From NCBI GenBank assembly GCA_947479905.1, contig CANKBJ010000001.1:87152-151151 (forward strand): a stretch of 64,000 bases of DNA. Direction: 5' to 3'. The stretch comes from Bradyrhizobiaceae bacterium. Its GTDB lineage: Bacteria > Pseudomonadota > Alphaproteobacteria > Rhizobiales > Xanthobacteraceae. The translations under genes were made by a program, and so were the position numbers. Shown here piece after piece: positions 18,858 to 27,246 of this stretch (position 1 is its first letter; each line of letters begins with the position of its first letter). Under the pieces are notes generated by a model that did not search any database, was not told the DNA's origin, and saw nothing but the letters and a program-made list of their open reading frames with translations.

Positions 18858-20168
18858 ATGCTCGACAAGTCCTACCGGCCCTACGGCCTCGAACCCATCG
18901 AGACGGCGTCGCGCGACGAGATCGCCGCGTTGCAGACCCAGCGCTTGAAATGGTCGCTCACGCACGCCTATGACAATGTCGCCGCCTATCGCCGCAAGTT
19001 CGACGAGGCCGGCGTGCATCCGGACGACTTCAGGACATTGAGCGATCTCGCCCGGTTTCCGTTCGCCACCAAGCAGGACCTGCGCGATAACTATCCGTTC
19101 GGCATGTTCGCGGTGCCGCAGGAGAAAGTCGCGCGCATTCATTCCTCGTCCGGGACGACCGGCAAGCCGACCGTGGTCGGTTACACGCAAAAGGACATCG
19201 ATATCTGGGCCGACATGATGGCGCGCTCGATCCGCGCCTCCGGCGGCCGCCCGGGCATGAAGGTGCATATTTCCTACGGCTACGGCCTGTTTACTGGCGG
19301 TCTGGGCGCGCACTACGGCGCCGAGCGGCTCGGCTGCACCGTCATCCCGGTGTCGGGGGGCATGACCGAGCGTCAGGTTTCTCTCATCACCGATTTCAAG
19401 CCCGACATCATCATGGTGACGCCGTCCTACATGCTGGCAATCCTCGATGAGTTCCGCGCCAAGCAGATCGACCCGCGCGATAGTTCTCTCAAGATCGGCA
19501 TTTTCGGCGCCGAGCCATGGACCAATTCAATGCGCGCCGAAATCGAGAAAGCCTTCGACATGGATGCGGTCGACATTTATGGCCTATCGGAAGTGATGGG
19601 GCCGGGCGTCGCCAATGAATGCGTCGAGACCAAGGACGGGCTGCACATCTGGGAAGATCATTTTTATCCGGAGGTGATCGATCCTGAAACCGGCAAGGTG
19701 CTGCCCGACGGCGAGCGCGGCGAACTGGTGTTCACTTCGCTGAGCAAGGAAGCGATGCCGGTGATCCGATATCGCACCCGCGATCTGACGCGGCTTCTGC
19801 CGGGTACCGCGCGCAGCATGCGGCGGATGGAGAAGGTCACCGGCCGTTCCGACGACATGATGATCGTACGCGGCGTCAACGTGTTCCCGACGCAGATCGA
19901 GGAGCAGCTCCTGCGTTGCGACGGCTTGAGCCCGCATTTCCTGATCGAGCTTGACCGCGAGCAGCGGCTCGACGTCGTGCGCCTGCATGTCGAAGCGCGC
20001 GCCGACCATGCCGATGAGGCTTCGCGTGCCGCGCAGGCCGCGCTGCTCGCGGCCCATATCCGTAATGTCGTCGGCATCGGCGTCGACGTTGTGGTCGCCG
20101 ATCCGGGCGGCATCGAGCGATCGATGGGTAAAGCCCGCCGCATCATCGACAATCGGCCGAAGGCGTAG
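18858..20168 (+). CDS. paaK: Phenylacetate-CoA ligase
   Basis: 'HSSSGTTGKPTVVGYT', 'YGLSEVMGPGVANEC', 'GRSDDMMIVRGVNVFPTQIE'. Confidence 0.95.
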   Translation: MLDKSYRPYGLEPIETASRDEIAALQTQRLKWSLTHAYDNVAAYRRKFDEAGVHPDDFRTLSDLARFPFATKQDLRDNYPFGMFAVPQEKVARIHSSSGTTGKPTVVGYTQKDIDIWADMMARSIRASGGRPGMKVHISYGYGLFTGGLGAHYGAERLGCTVIPVSGGMTERQVSLITDFKPDIIMVTPSYMLAILDEFRAKQIDPRDSSLKIGIFGAEPWTNSMRAEIEKAFDMDAVDIYGLSEVMGPGVANECVETKDGLHIWEDHFYPEVIDPETGKVLPDGERGELVFTSLSKEAMPVIRYRTRDLTRLLPGTARSMRRMEKVTGRSDDMMIVRGVNVFPTQIEEQLLRCDGLSPHFLIELDREQRLDVVRLHVEARADHADEASRAAQAALLAAHIRNVVGIGVDVVVADPGGIERSMGKARRIIDNRPKA

Positions 20169-20174
20169 CAAAAA

Positions 20175-20798
20175 ATGGCGCGTCCTCGCTCGGCGGATTA
20201 TGACGGCAAACGGCAGGCGATCCTCGATCGCTCAGCTGCGGTCTTCGCCAAACATGGTTACGATCGCGCCTCAATGGCGCAGGTCGCCAGGGCCTGCAAA
20301 GTCTCCAAGGCGCTGCTCTACCATTATTACGTCAACAAGGCGGAGCTGCTGTTCGATATACTGCAAGCTCATTTGCAGGAATTGCTCGACGCGGTCGCCG
20401 CGGTCAGCCGCACCTTGCCACCCCGCCAACGGCTGCGTGCTTTGGTCGGCGCGCTGCTTGAGGTCTATCGCGACGCCGACGACGAGCACAAAATTCAGCT
20501 CAACGAACTAAGCAAGCTACCAACCAAGCGCAAGAATCTGTTGACCGACATGGAGCGCGACCTGGTGCGCGAATTCGCCGACGCGATCGCCGCGGTCAAT
20601 CCAGCCATCGGCGCCGACAAAGTGCTGCTCAAGCCGGTGACCATGTCGCTGTTCGGCATGATCAATTGGCAGTTCATGTGGTTTCGCGACGGCAAGCCGC
20701 TGACGCGCGAAGATTACGCCGATCTGGTCACCACTTTATTGGTCGAAGGCGCCGCGGCGCTGACGCCGGCGTCGGTCAAGCGCGCGGTTAGCCGCTAG
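20175..20798 (+). CDS. TetR-family regulator (candidate PaaR)
   Basis: N-terminal HTH 'AVFAKHGYDRASMAQVARACKVSKALLYHYYVNKAELL'; directly after paaK. Confidence 0.88.
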   Translation: MARPRSADYDGKRQAILDRSAAVFAKHGYDRASMAQVARACKVSKALLYHYYVNKAELLFDILQAHLQELLDAVAAVSRTLPPRQRLRALVGALLEVYRDADDEHKIQLNELSKLPTKRKNLLTDMERDLVREFADAIAAVNPAIGADKVLLKPVTMSLFGMINWQFMWFRDGKPLTREDYADLVTTLLVEGAAALTPASVKRAVSR

Positions 20799-21865
20799 AC
20801 TTGGTCGTAGTCGAGTACGACGTTCGGCGTCACCGGATGCGCCTGGCAGGTCAGCACGTAGCCGGCTTCCAACTCCCACGGCTCCAGCGAATAATTGGTG
20901 TCCATACGCACTTCGCCTTGCGTCACTTTTGCACGACACGTGCAACACATGCCCCCCCGACATGAATAGGGCATGTCCAGACCGGCGCGCAGTCCCGCAT
21001 CGACGATGGTCTCGCCGGAACGCACCGGAATCGCGTGCCGGGCGCCGTTGAGCATGATTTCGGCTGTCGAGTCGCGCCCATCCGCGGCCGTGCCGACCGC
21101 CGCGCGTGTCTCGATCGGCAGTCCGTCGGTCGAGAAGTATTCAACATGAATGTGTCCCGGTGGGACGCCAACTTGGCTCAGCGCCGTCTTGCCGCTCTCG
21201 ACTAGCCCGCCCGGCCCGCACAGGAAAGCGTGGTCGATTGAGCCCTGCGGCAGCGTGCCCAGCAGCGCCGATATCTTGGCGGTATCGATGCGGCCGTCGA
21301 GCAAGGCGATTTCCTGCGGTTCGCGCGACAGGACGTGATGGATCGCTAAACGGGACAAGAACCGGTCCTTCAGATCTTCGAGCGCCTCGCGGAAGATGAT
21401 GCTCTGCGTGGTGCGGTTGCCGTAGATCAGGACGACGCGGCTCATTTTCTCGTGTGTCAGAATGGTGCGCAGCATCGACATCAAAGGCGTAATGCCGGAG
21501 CCGGCGGCGATCGCCACATAAGTCCGCGCCGCGTCCGGATCGAGCGCGACGCCGAAGCGGCCCTGCGGCGTCATCACGTCGATCTCGTCACCGGCCGTGA
21601 TCGAACTGTTCGCGAGCGTCGAGAATACGCCGCCATCGACCTTCTTCACCGCGACGCGCAGTTCGCCGTCATCCGGCGCAACGCAGATCGAGTAGGATCG
21701 CCGCACCTCGGCGCCGTCGATCTTCGTGCGCATGGTGACGTGCTGGCCCGGCGTGAAGCGATAGGCCTCGGCCAGTTCGCGCGGCACCGCGAAAGCGATC
21801 GACACCGCGTCTGGCGTTTCGCGCCGCACATCGGCAATCTTCAGGCGGTGGAATTCGACGGCCAT
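20795..21865 (-). CDS. paaE: Phenylacetyl-CoA 1,2-epoxidase, reductase subunit
   Basis: FNR-type reductase 'RRSYSICVAP' plus C-terminal plant-type ferredoxin 'CRGGMCCTCRAK'. Confidence 0.93.
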   Translation of the reverse strand: MAVEFHRLKIADVRRETPDAVSIAFAVPRELAEAYRFTPGQHVTMRTKIDGAEVRRSYSICVAPDDGELRVAVKKVDGGVFSTLANSSITAGDEIDVMTPQGRFGVALDPDAARTYVAIAAGSGITPLMSMLRTILTHEKMSRVVLIYGNRTTQSIIFREALEDLKDRFLSRLAIHHVLSREPQEIALLDGRIDTAKISALLGTLPQGSIDHAFLCGPGGLVESGKTALSQVGVPPGHIHVEYFSTDGLPIETRAAVGTAADGRDSTAEIMLNGARHAIPVRSGETIVDAGLRAGLDMPYSCRGGMCCTCRAKVTQGEVRMDTNYSLEPWELEAGYVLTCQAHPVTPNVVLDYDQV

Positions 21866-21872
21866 AGCGTCC

Positions 21873-22382
21873 TCAGATGCATTTGAAATAGTCGAACGGC
21901 TCGGCGCAGGCCTTGCAACGCCACAGCGCCTTGCAGGCGGTCGAACCGAATTCGGAGATACGTGTCGTGTCGGCCGAGCCGCAATGCGGGCAGGCGACCT
22001 TGTCCTCGCCGAACAGAGCGCGGCGCCCAGCCTTCGCCGCCGGCGGCGCGATGCCGTATTCGCGCAGCTTCGCCTTGCCGGCCTCGGTCATCCAGTCGGT
22101 GGTCCAGGCCGGCGACAGCACGGTGGTGACCTTGGGCCTGGCGAAGCCGGCATTCTCGAGCGCGACTTCGATCTCGAGCGCGATCATGTTCATCGCCGGG
22201 CAGCCGGAATAGGTCGGCGTGATGATCGCCTCGACGACGCCGTTCTCGATCCTGATGTCGCGCAGCACGCCGAGATCGGCGATACCGAGCACCGGAATTT
22301 CCGGATCGCAGACGCTCGCCGCCGCGGCCCAGGCGCGCTCGCGCAGCGTCGGATCGGCGGAGGTGGTCGCCATCGCGCTCAC
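21873..22382 (-). CDS. paaD: Phenylacetyl-CoA 1,2-epoxidase subunit PaaD
   Basis: DUF59-like 'DPEIPVLGIADLGVLRDI', 'PTYSGCPAMNMI', C-terminal Cys-rich 'CPHCGSADTTRISEFGSTACKALWRCKACAEPFDYFKCI'. Confidence 0.93.
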   Translation of the reverse strand: MSAMATTSADPTLRERAWAAAASVCDPEIPVLGIADLGVLRDIRIENGVVEAIITPTYSGCPAMNMIALEIEVALENAGFARPKVTTVLSPAWTTDWMTEAGKAKLREYGIAPPAAKAGRRALFGEDKVACPHCGSADTTRISEFGSTACKALWRCKACAEPFDYFKCI

Positions 22383-23134
22383 CAGGTGGCGCCCGGATAG
22401 GCGCGCTGCAGGAACTGCAATTCGGACAGAATGTGGCCGAGATGCTCGCTGTGATGGCCGATACGGCCGCCGCTCTGCATATAGCCGTCGCGCGGGCGCT
22501 CAAGTGTCGCCTCGCTCAGTACGTGATCGAGCGTCTTGTCCCAGGTCGCGCGCAGCGATGCCGCATCGATGGCGACGCCGGCTTCGATCAGAGCGGGCTC
22601 GACCTGATCGGTTTCGAACATCTCGGCGGTGTAGGGCCACAGTTCATCCAGCGATTCCTGCGCGCGCCGATGGCTTTCCTCGGTGCCGTCGCCGAGCCGG
22701 ATGATCCACTCGGCGCTGTGGCGCAGATGGTAAGCCATTTCCTTCACCGACTTGGCGGCGATGGCGGCGAGCATGGCGTCCTTGGAGCGCGCCAGTGCCT
22801 CGAAATAGGGATGCGCAAAGGCGGCATACAAGAGCTGCCGCAGCATGGTCGCGGCGAAGTCGCCGTTCGGCTGTTCGACCAGCAGGATGTTGCGATATTC
22901 AGGAGCGTCGCGCAGATAGGCGAGCGCGTCCTCGTCGCGGCCTTTGCCCTCGATCTCGCCGGCATAGCTGTACAGCGAGCGCGCCTGGCCGATCAGGTCG
23001 AGACCCATATTGCCGAAGGCCAAGTCTTCTTCGATCACCGGCGAATGCCCGACCCATTCGGACAGCCGATGGCCGAGCACCAGCGCGGTGTCGGCCAGCC
23101 GCAGCGTGTATTGGAGAAGGGGTGTGTCGGTCAT
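22379..23134 (-). CDS. paaC: Phenylacetyl-CoA 1,2-epoxidase subunit PaaC
   Basis: 251 aa from MTDTPLLQYTLRLADTALVLGHRLSEWVGHSP; 'EDLAFGNMGLDLIGQARSLYSYAGEIEG'. Confidence 0.93.
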   Translation of the reverse strand: MTDTPLLQYTLRLADTALVLGHRLSEWVGHSPVIEEDLAFGNMGLDLIGQARSLYSYAGEIEGKGRDEDALAYLRDAPEYRNILLVEQPNGDFAATMLRQLLYAAFAHPYFEALARSKDAMLAAIAAKSVKEMAYHLRHSAEWIIRLGDGTEESHRRAQESLDELWPYTAEMFETDQVEPALIEAGVAIDAASLRATWDKTLDHVLSEATLERPRDGYMQSGGRIGHHSEHLGHILSELQFLQRAYPGATW

Positions 23135-23136
23135 GG

Positions 23137-23424
23137 TCACATATGCCCGACTTCGTCCGGGATTTCGTAGAACGTCGGATGCCGGTAGATCTTCGAGGCG
23201 GTCGGCTCGAACATCATATCCTTGTCCGCCGGATCGGAAGCGGTGATCGACGCCGATGGCACCACCCACACCGACAGGCCTTCGCCGCGCCGGGTATAGG
23301 TGTCGCGCGCGGCGTGCAGCGCCATCGTGGCGTCGACGGCATGTACGCTGCCGACATGGCGATGCGCCAGACCGTTGCGCGTGCGGATGAAGACTTCCCA
23401 CAAAGGCCAGCTCTGGTCGCTCAT
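23137..23424 (-). CDS. paaB: Phenylacetyl-CoA 1,2-epoxidase subunit PaaB
   Basis: 95 aa 'WPLWEVFIRTRNGLAHRHVGSVHAVDATMALHAARDTYTRRGEG'. Confidence 0.95.
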   Translation of the reverse strand: MSDQSWPLWEVFIRTRNGLAHRHVGSVHAVDATMALHAARDTYTRRGEGLSVWVVPSASITASDPADKDMMFEPTASKIYRHPTFYEIPDEVGHM

Positions 23425-23463
23425 GGCGTGATCCCTTTTTAGCGTGTGCCTTTTCAGGCCATT

Positions 23464-24465
23464 CTATTCGGCCGCGATCGGCATGGCGGCGGCACGTTGT
23501 TGCCGTTTTCGGGCGTAGGCGTTCGCCGCTTCGCGCACCCAGGCATTGTCGGCGTGCTTGGCGCGCATCTGCTTCATGCGCTGCCGGTTGCACGGGCCAT
23601 CGCCGGCAACGACGCGCTTGAATTCGGTCCAGTCGATATCGCCGTAATTCCAGTGCTGCGTGCCCGCGTCGAACTTCAATGCCGGGTCGGGAAACGTCAG
23701 GTCGAGGAACTGGCCCTGCGGCACGGTGGCGTCGATGAATTTCTGTCGCAGTTCGTCATTGGTGAAACGTTTGATCTTCCAGCGCATGGCGCTTTCGGTG
23801 TGCAGGCTGTCCTTGTCGGGCGGGCCGAACATCATCAGCACCGGCCACCACCAGCGGTTCAGAGCTTCCTGCGCCATCTGCTTCTGCGCCGGCGTGCCTT
23901 TGCACAGCGCGATCATGATCTCGTAGCCCTGGCGCTGATGGAAGCTTTCTTCCTTGCAGATGCGCACCATGGCGCGCGCATAAGGCCCGTAGCTGCAACG
24001 GCACAGCGGAATCTGGTTCATGATCGCCGCGCCGTCGACCAGCCAGCCGACGATGCCGATGTCGGCCCAGGTCAATGTCGGATAATTGAAGATCGACGAA
24101 TATTTGGCGGCGCCGGAGAGCAACTGCTCTTCCATCTGCTCGCGCGAAGTGCCGAGCGTCTCGGCGGCGGCGTAGAGATAGGCGCCATGGCCGCCTTCGT
24201 CCTGCACTTTGGCGAGCAGCGCGGCCTTGCGCTTCAGCGACGGTGCGCGCGTGATCCAGTTGCCTTCCGGCAGCATGCCGACGATTTCCGAATGTGCGTG
24301 CTGGGCGATCTGGCGCGTCAGCGTGCGCCGATAGGCCTCTGGCATCGCGTCGTTCGGCTCGATCTTTTCCTCGGCGTCGACGCGTGCCTGGAAGCGGGCG
24401 TCGGCCTGCGGATCGCTCTTGGCCGCCGGCGCTGAGTCCTGTGTGTTGAGGGCTTGCGTGTACAT
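23464..24465 (-). CDS. paaA: Phenylacetyl-CoA 1,2-epoxidase subunit PaaA
   Basis: 333 aa '[39 protein letters not shown]', '[15 protein letters not shown]'. Confidence 0.96.
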   Translation of the reverse strand: MYTQALNTQDSAPAAKSDPQADARFQARVDAEEKIEPNDAMPEAYRRTLTRQIAQHAHSEIVGMLPEGNWITRAPSLKRKAALLAKVQDEGGHGAYLYAAAETLGTSREQMEEQLLSGAAKYSSIFNYPTLTWADIGIVGWLVDGAAIMNQIPLCRCSYGPYARAMVRICKEESFHQRQGYEIMIALCKGTPAQKQMAQEALNRWWWPVLMMFGPPDKDSLHTESAMRWKIKRFTNDELRQKFIDATVPQGQFLDLTFPDPALKFDAGTQHWNYGDIDWTEFKRVVAGDGPCNRQRMKQMRAKHADNAWVREAANAYARKRQQRAAAMPIAAE

Positions 24466-24551
24466 CGACGTTTCCTTTGGACGTTTCCTCTGGACGCTTC
24501 TTAGCCGTCTCGCGACTGCCGACGCCGGACCGTGTTTTTTTGATTGGTGAA

Positions 24552-24594
24552 ATAATACGTTACAGGAATTATAATCGTCAAGTAATTTCGTAAC
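24552..24594 (-). promoter_or_regulatory. Putative paaA promoter with GTTAC/GTAAC arms
   Basis: Minus strand TTGACG (24581-24576), 18-nt spacer, TATTAT (24557-24552); GTTAC 24559-24563 and GTAAC 24590-24594 form an inverted repeat across it. Confidence 0.45.
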
Positions 24595-24636
24595 ATTCGG
24601 CCCTTCCCGCCGCCCGCGGAAATGTGTAAAATCCCG

Positions 24637-25512
24637 CTATTTCGGGGCAAAACGGGCGCGGAACCCTGGCTCGGCCGCCGGAAGCGGGCCTTTTTCGTCC
24701 TGGGCATTGGCGTCGAGATAGCGCTCGGAATCCGCGACCAGTTTGCAGTAGAGCCGGCCGGCTAGTTGCCGCGCCGCCGCGCCCGGCCAGTCCGCCGGCA
24801 AAAGGGCGGCCGGTAGCCCCGGATCGCGCAGCACGACGCGCCTGAATTCGTGGATCAGCAGCACGCGCGCCACCAGCGCATCGTCGGCTGCGATGCGGCT
24901 GTGCTTGTCGAGCGCGGCATCGAGTGGCGCGAAGCGTGCGATGAAGTCGCGGTAGTGCTGCGCGATCGGCGCGAGCTTCCACGCCGCCACGGCGAGCGCG
25001 CGGGCCGTGTCGTCCGCTTCCGCGTGCAGCAGGAAAAGCCCGTCGGTCTTCGGCAGCTTCGCGGTCGGCTCGTTGAAGGCGATGAAAGTCGCCGGCGTCA
25101 GCGCGGCAAAGCCGAAGCGCTCCAGCGCCGGCCGCACTGAGGCGGCCACGCCGGGGCCGAGCAAGGCAAGGCGCAGGCGGCCGTCGAAATCAGGTTCGTC
25201 GGCAAAATAGATACGCTGCGTCGCGGCGGTGAAGCTGCCTTCCTCGCGCCGCGTCAGCCTGTAGTAGCTGTTGCGGCCGACCTTGACGCGCTTGAGCCAG
25301 CCGTCGGCGGTCAGTCGCGACATCGCGGTGCGGACATGACCGGCATCGACGCGGAACAGCGCCATGATCTCGCTGAGCGAGCCGAGCCACAGGCTGCCGC
25401 CGCGCGGCACAATGGCATCGCCGTAAAGCGTGATGATGAGCGACCATGCCCGCATCGGCCGCTTGGCGTGAAACTGGTTGAGCAGAGTGGCGACGGCGGC
25501 GGAAATCGTCAT
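24637..25512 (-). CDS. paaX: PaaX-family transcriptional regulator
   Basis: 291 aa from MTISAAVATLLNQF; 'YGDAIVPRGGSLWLGSLSEIMALFRVDAGHVRTAMSRLTADGWLKRVKVGRNSYYRLT'. Confidence 0.88.
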   Translation of the reverse strand: MTISAAVATLLNQFHAKRPMRAWSLIITLYGDAIVPRGGSLWLGSLSEIMALFRVDAGHVRTAMSRLTADGWLKRVKVGRNSYYRLTRREEGSFTAATQRIYFADEPDFDGRLRLALLGPGVAASVRPALERFGFAALTPATFIAFNEPTAKLPKTDGLFLLHAEADDTARALAVAAWKLAPIAQHYRDFIARFAPLDAALDKHSRIAADDALVARVLLIHEFRRVVLRDPGLPAALLPADWPGAAARQLAGRLYCKLVADSERYLDANAQDEKGPLPAAEPGFRARFAPK

Positions 25513-25793
25513 GGCGGTGTCAAATAGCACAACGGAGCGATTGCGGGCCAGTTGCGGTTTCTTTTGATTCAAAACGGATTGGCCGATGCGAGGAAACCGG
25601 CAGCGAGGCTGAGAAGCATAACGGCATGCCGGCATGGCTTTCGCAGCACATGAGCCGTGCCTTTTCTGCCGGGGCCGGCTTAGATCCAGCTCTTTGCCGG
25701 GCTGGAAATCATCGCCAATACGCCCTAAGGAGAGGCAATCGGTCCGGACACGTCGGCTCACTCACGCCGAAATCTTCGCAATTGCCCGAAAAA

Positions 25794-25920
25794 ATGCAGC
25801 AAAGACGCTTCTCAATCGCCCCGATGATGGAGAGGGCGTTTGAACTTAAATAATGCTTTGTTTCCATGCATATAGTTAGAGTTGCAAGGTGTTATGTTGT
25901 ACCGCTTGGTGTACTTTCTT
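25794..25920 (+). repeat. Dispersed repeat, copy A (dusA-like core)
   Basis: gcagcaaagacgcttctcaatcgccccgatgatggagaggg followed downstream by gttgtaccgcttggtgtacttt; shares both blocks with copies at 33868 and 63691. Confidence 0.8.
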
Positions 25921-26030
25921 GGGGTCATCATTGCCCGATCATGACATGGACGGGTACGATGCCCGGTCGGTGACTCAAACGTTTCCTTGATCGTTTGCTG
26001 GGTCGTCGGTATCGATATGGCCGACCACGG

Positions 26031-26306
26031 TCAGCATCCGCTGGATATCGATTTGAGAAGCTTGTCGCCGATCGGGTGGCCGAGTGAATCATTGATATGT
26101 TTGAAGCCGTCGAGATCCAGGAATAACACGGCCACGCGTTTGCCATGGCGTTGCGCCGCAGCTATCGCCTGGTTGATTCGATCGTTTAGCAGCATGCGGT
26201 TCGGCAGTCGCCAGACCAGAAAGACGAAGTTCACCAAAAATGGGAAGACGATGGATTCATTAGAAAGAAGGGTCAGGTCGCTGTAAAATGCCATTGGCAT
26301 GGGCAT
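26031..26306 (-). pseudogene. GGDEF-domain fragment fused to a membrane segment
   Basis: '[54 protein letters not shown]' then stop before the GGDEF signature; preceded by TM-like '[13 protein letters not shown]'. Confidence 0.75.
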
Positions 26307-26766
26307 CCAGGTAAAGGCCGAGCAGTATGAAGTTCATCATGACGAAATAGCCGAGAATGACGGTTGGCCCGGTGATGATTCGCTTCCGATCGCGCAGCAG
26401 AAAATACCGGGTGCCCCAGTTGCCTTCCCAACCGTGAGTCGCCATCCCCTGAAAGACGATCCCGACAAGCCAGCGCGCACGCTGGCGATAGGCGCCGCGT
26501 ATTTTCGAGGGAAAGAACTCCCGCGTCGCAATCGGCAAGGTGCGCTTGACATAGACCGGCGCGACCGCGTCGCGCTGCATATCGATCGTGTAGTTGACCG
26601 GGCACGACACGAACGTCGTCCTCAAGCCCAATGCCCGCAATCGGAACGCGATGTCGTAATCCTCGGTAAAGCTGGTGATCTGGAACTTGGCCCCCATGTT
26701 GTTCTCGGCCAGCGCCACGACCGCGTCCCGGCTGAAACAAGCCGAAACGCCGGCGAGCAACTATAA
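26260..26766 (-). pseudogene. Truncated NfrB-like family-2 glycosyltransferase
   Basis: 'GVSACFSRDAVVALAE...TEDYDIAFRLRALG...REFFPSKIRGAYRQRARWLVGIVFQG'; N-terminal half missing with a TAG immediately upstream. Confidence 0.75.
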
Positions 26767-26802
26767 GGAGTAGGCGGCGTTGTTTCCATAGATCGTCGTT
26801 TA

Positions 26803-27003
26803 TTGGATGACAACTCTATGGCTTTGCATATAGCAACGGACGATGTCTGTAGGCGCTGCGAACAGCTTATCCGGATTGCATTTATTTCGCGCCACCCAAC
26901 GATCCCGCGCATGGCGCAGCGATCCATTGAATGTATGAATTGCGGTTATGTAGCGATCGCGGATTTGCCGCTTGGTCCCGTTAATTCGGCGGCTGTGCAG
27001 TAA
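26803..27003 (+). CDS. Small hypothetical protein with two CxxC pairs (zinc-ribbon-like)
   Basis: 66 aa 'DVCRRCEQLIRIAFISRHPTIPRMAQRSIECMNCGYV'; no clear RBS. Confidence 0.4.
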   Translation: MDDNSMALHIATDDVCRRCEQLIRIAFISRHPTIPRMAQRSIECMNCGYVAIADLPLGPVNSAAVQ

Positions 27004-27246
27004 AGATTGTCGATCATCGCTTCCCTTTGCGAACCCTGCGTTAGTGCCGGCGCCGCCAGTTTGCGTCCTCGCAATTCCAGCGGCCGTAATGAACTCTGCG
27101 CGGACTCAGGAATGACGGTGCGTGGTGTCTGCCTATGACCCAAAGCTGACAACTAATGAAGAAAATAATACGCCATCTATACCCAACCGGACACTGGGTT
27201 CTGGATTCGCATCAGAATTGCCCTCAGGATCAGACGAATTTATTGC

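Noticed and set aside
25794-25860. dusA gene itself
   Set aside because: Similarity ends after APMME; the expected continuation (DWTDRHCR) is absent, so only a short dusA-like core is present.
27100-27160. gtgtctgcctatgacccaaagctgac as a gene start (MSALGHRQT ORF)
   Set aside because: Resembles a spurious ORF common in rhizobial intergenic repeats; no domain and no RBS.
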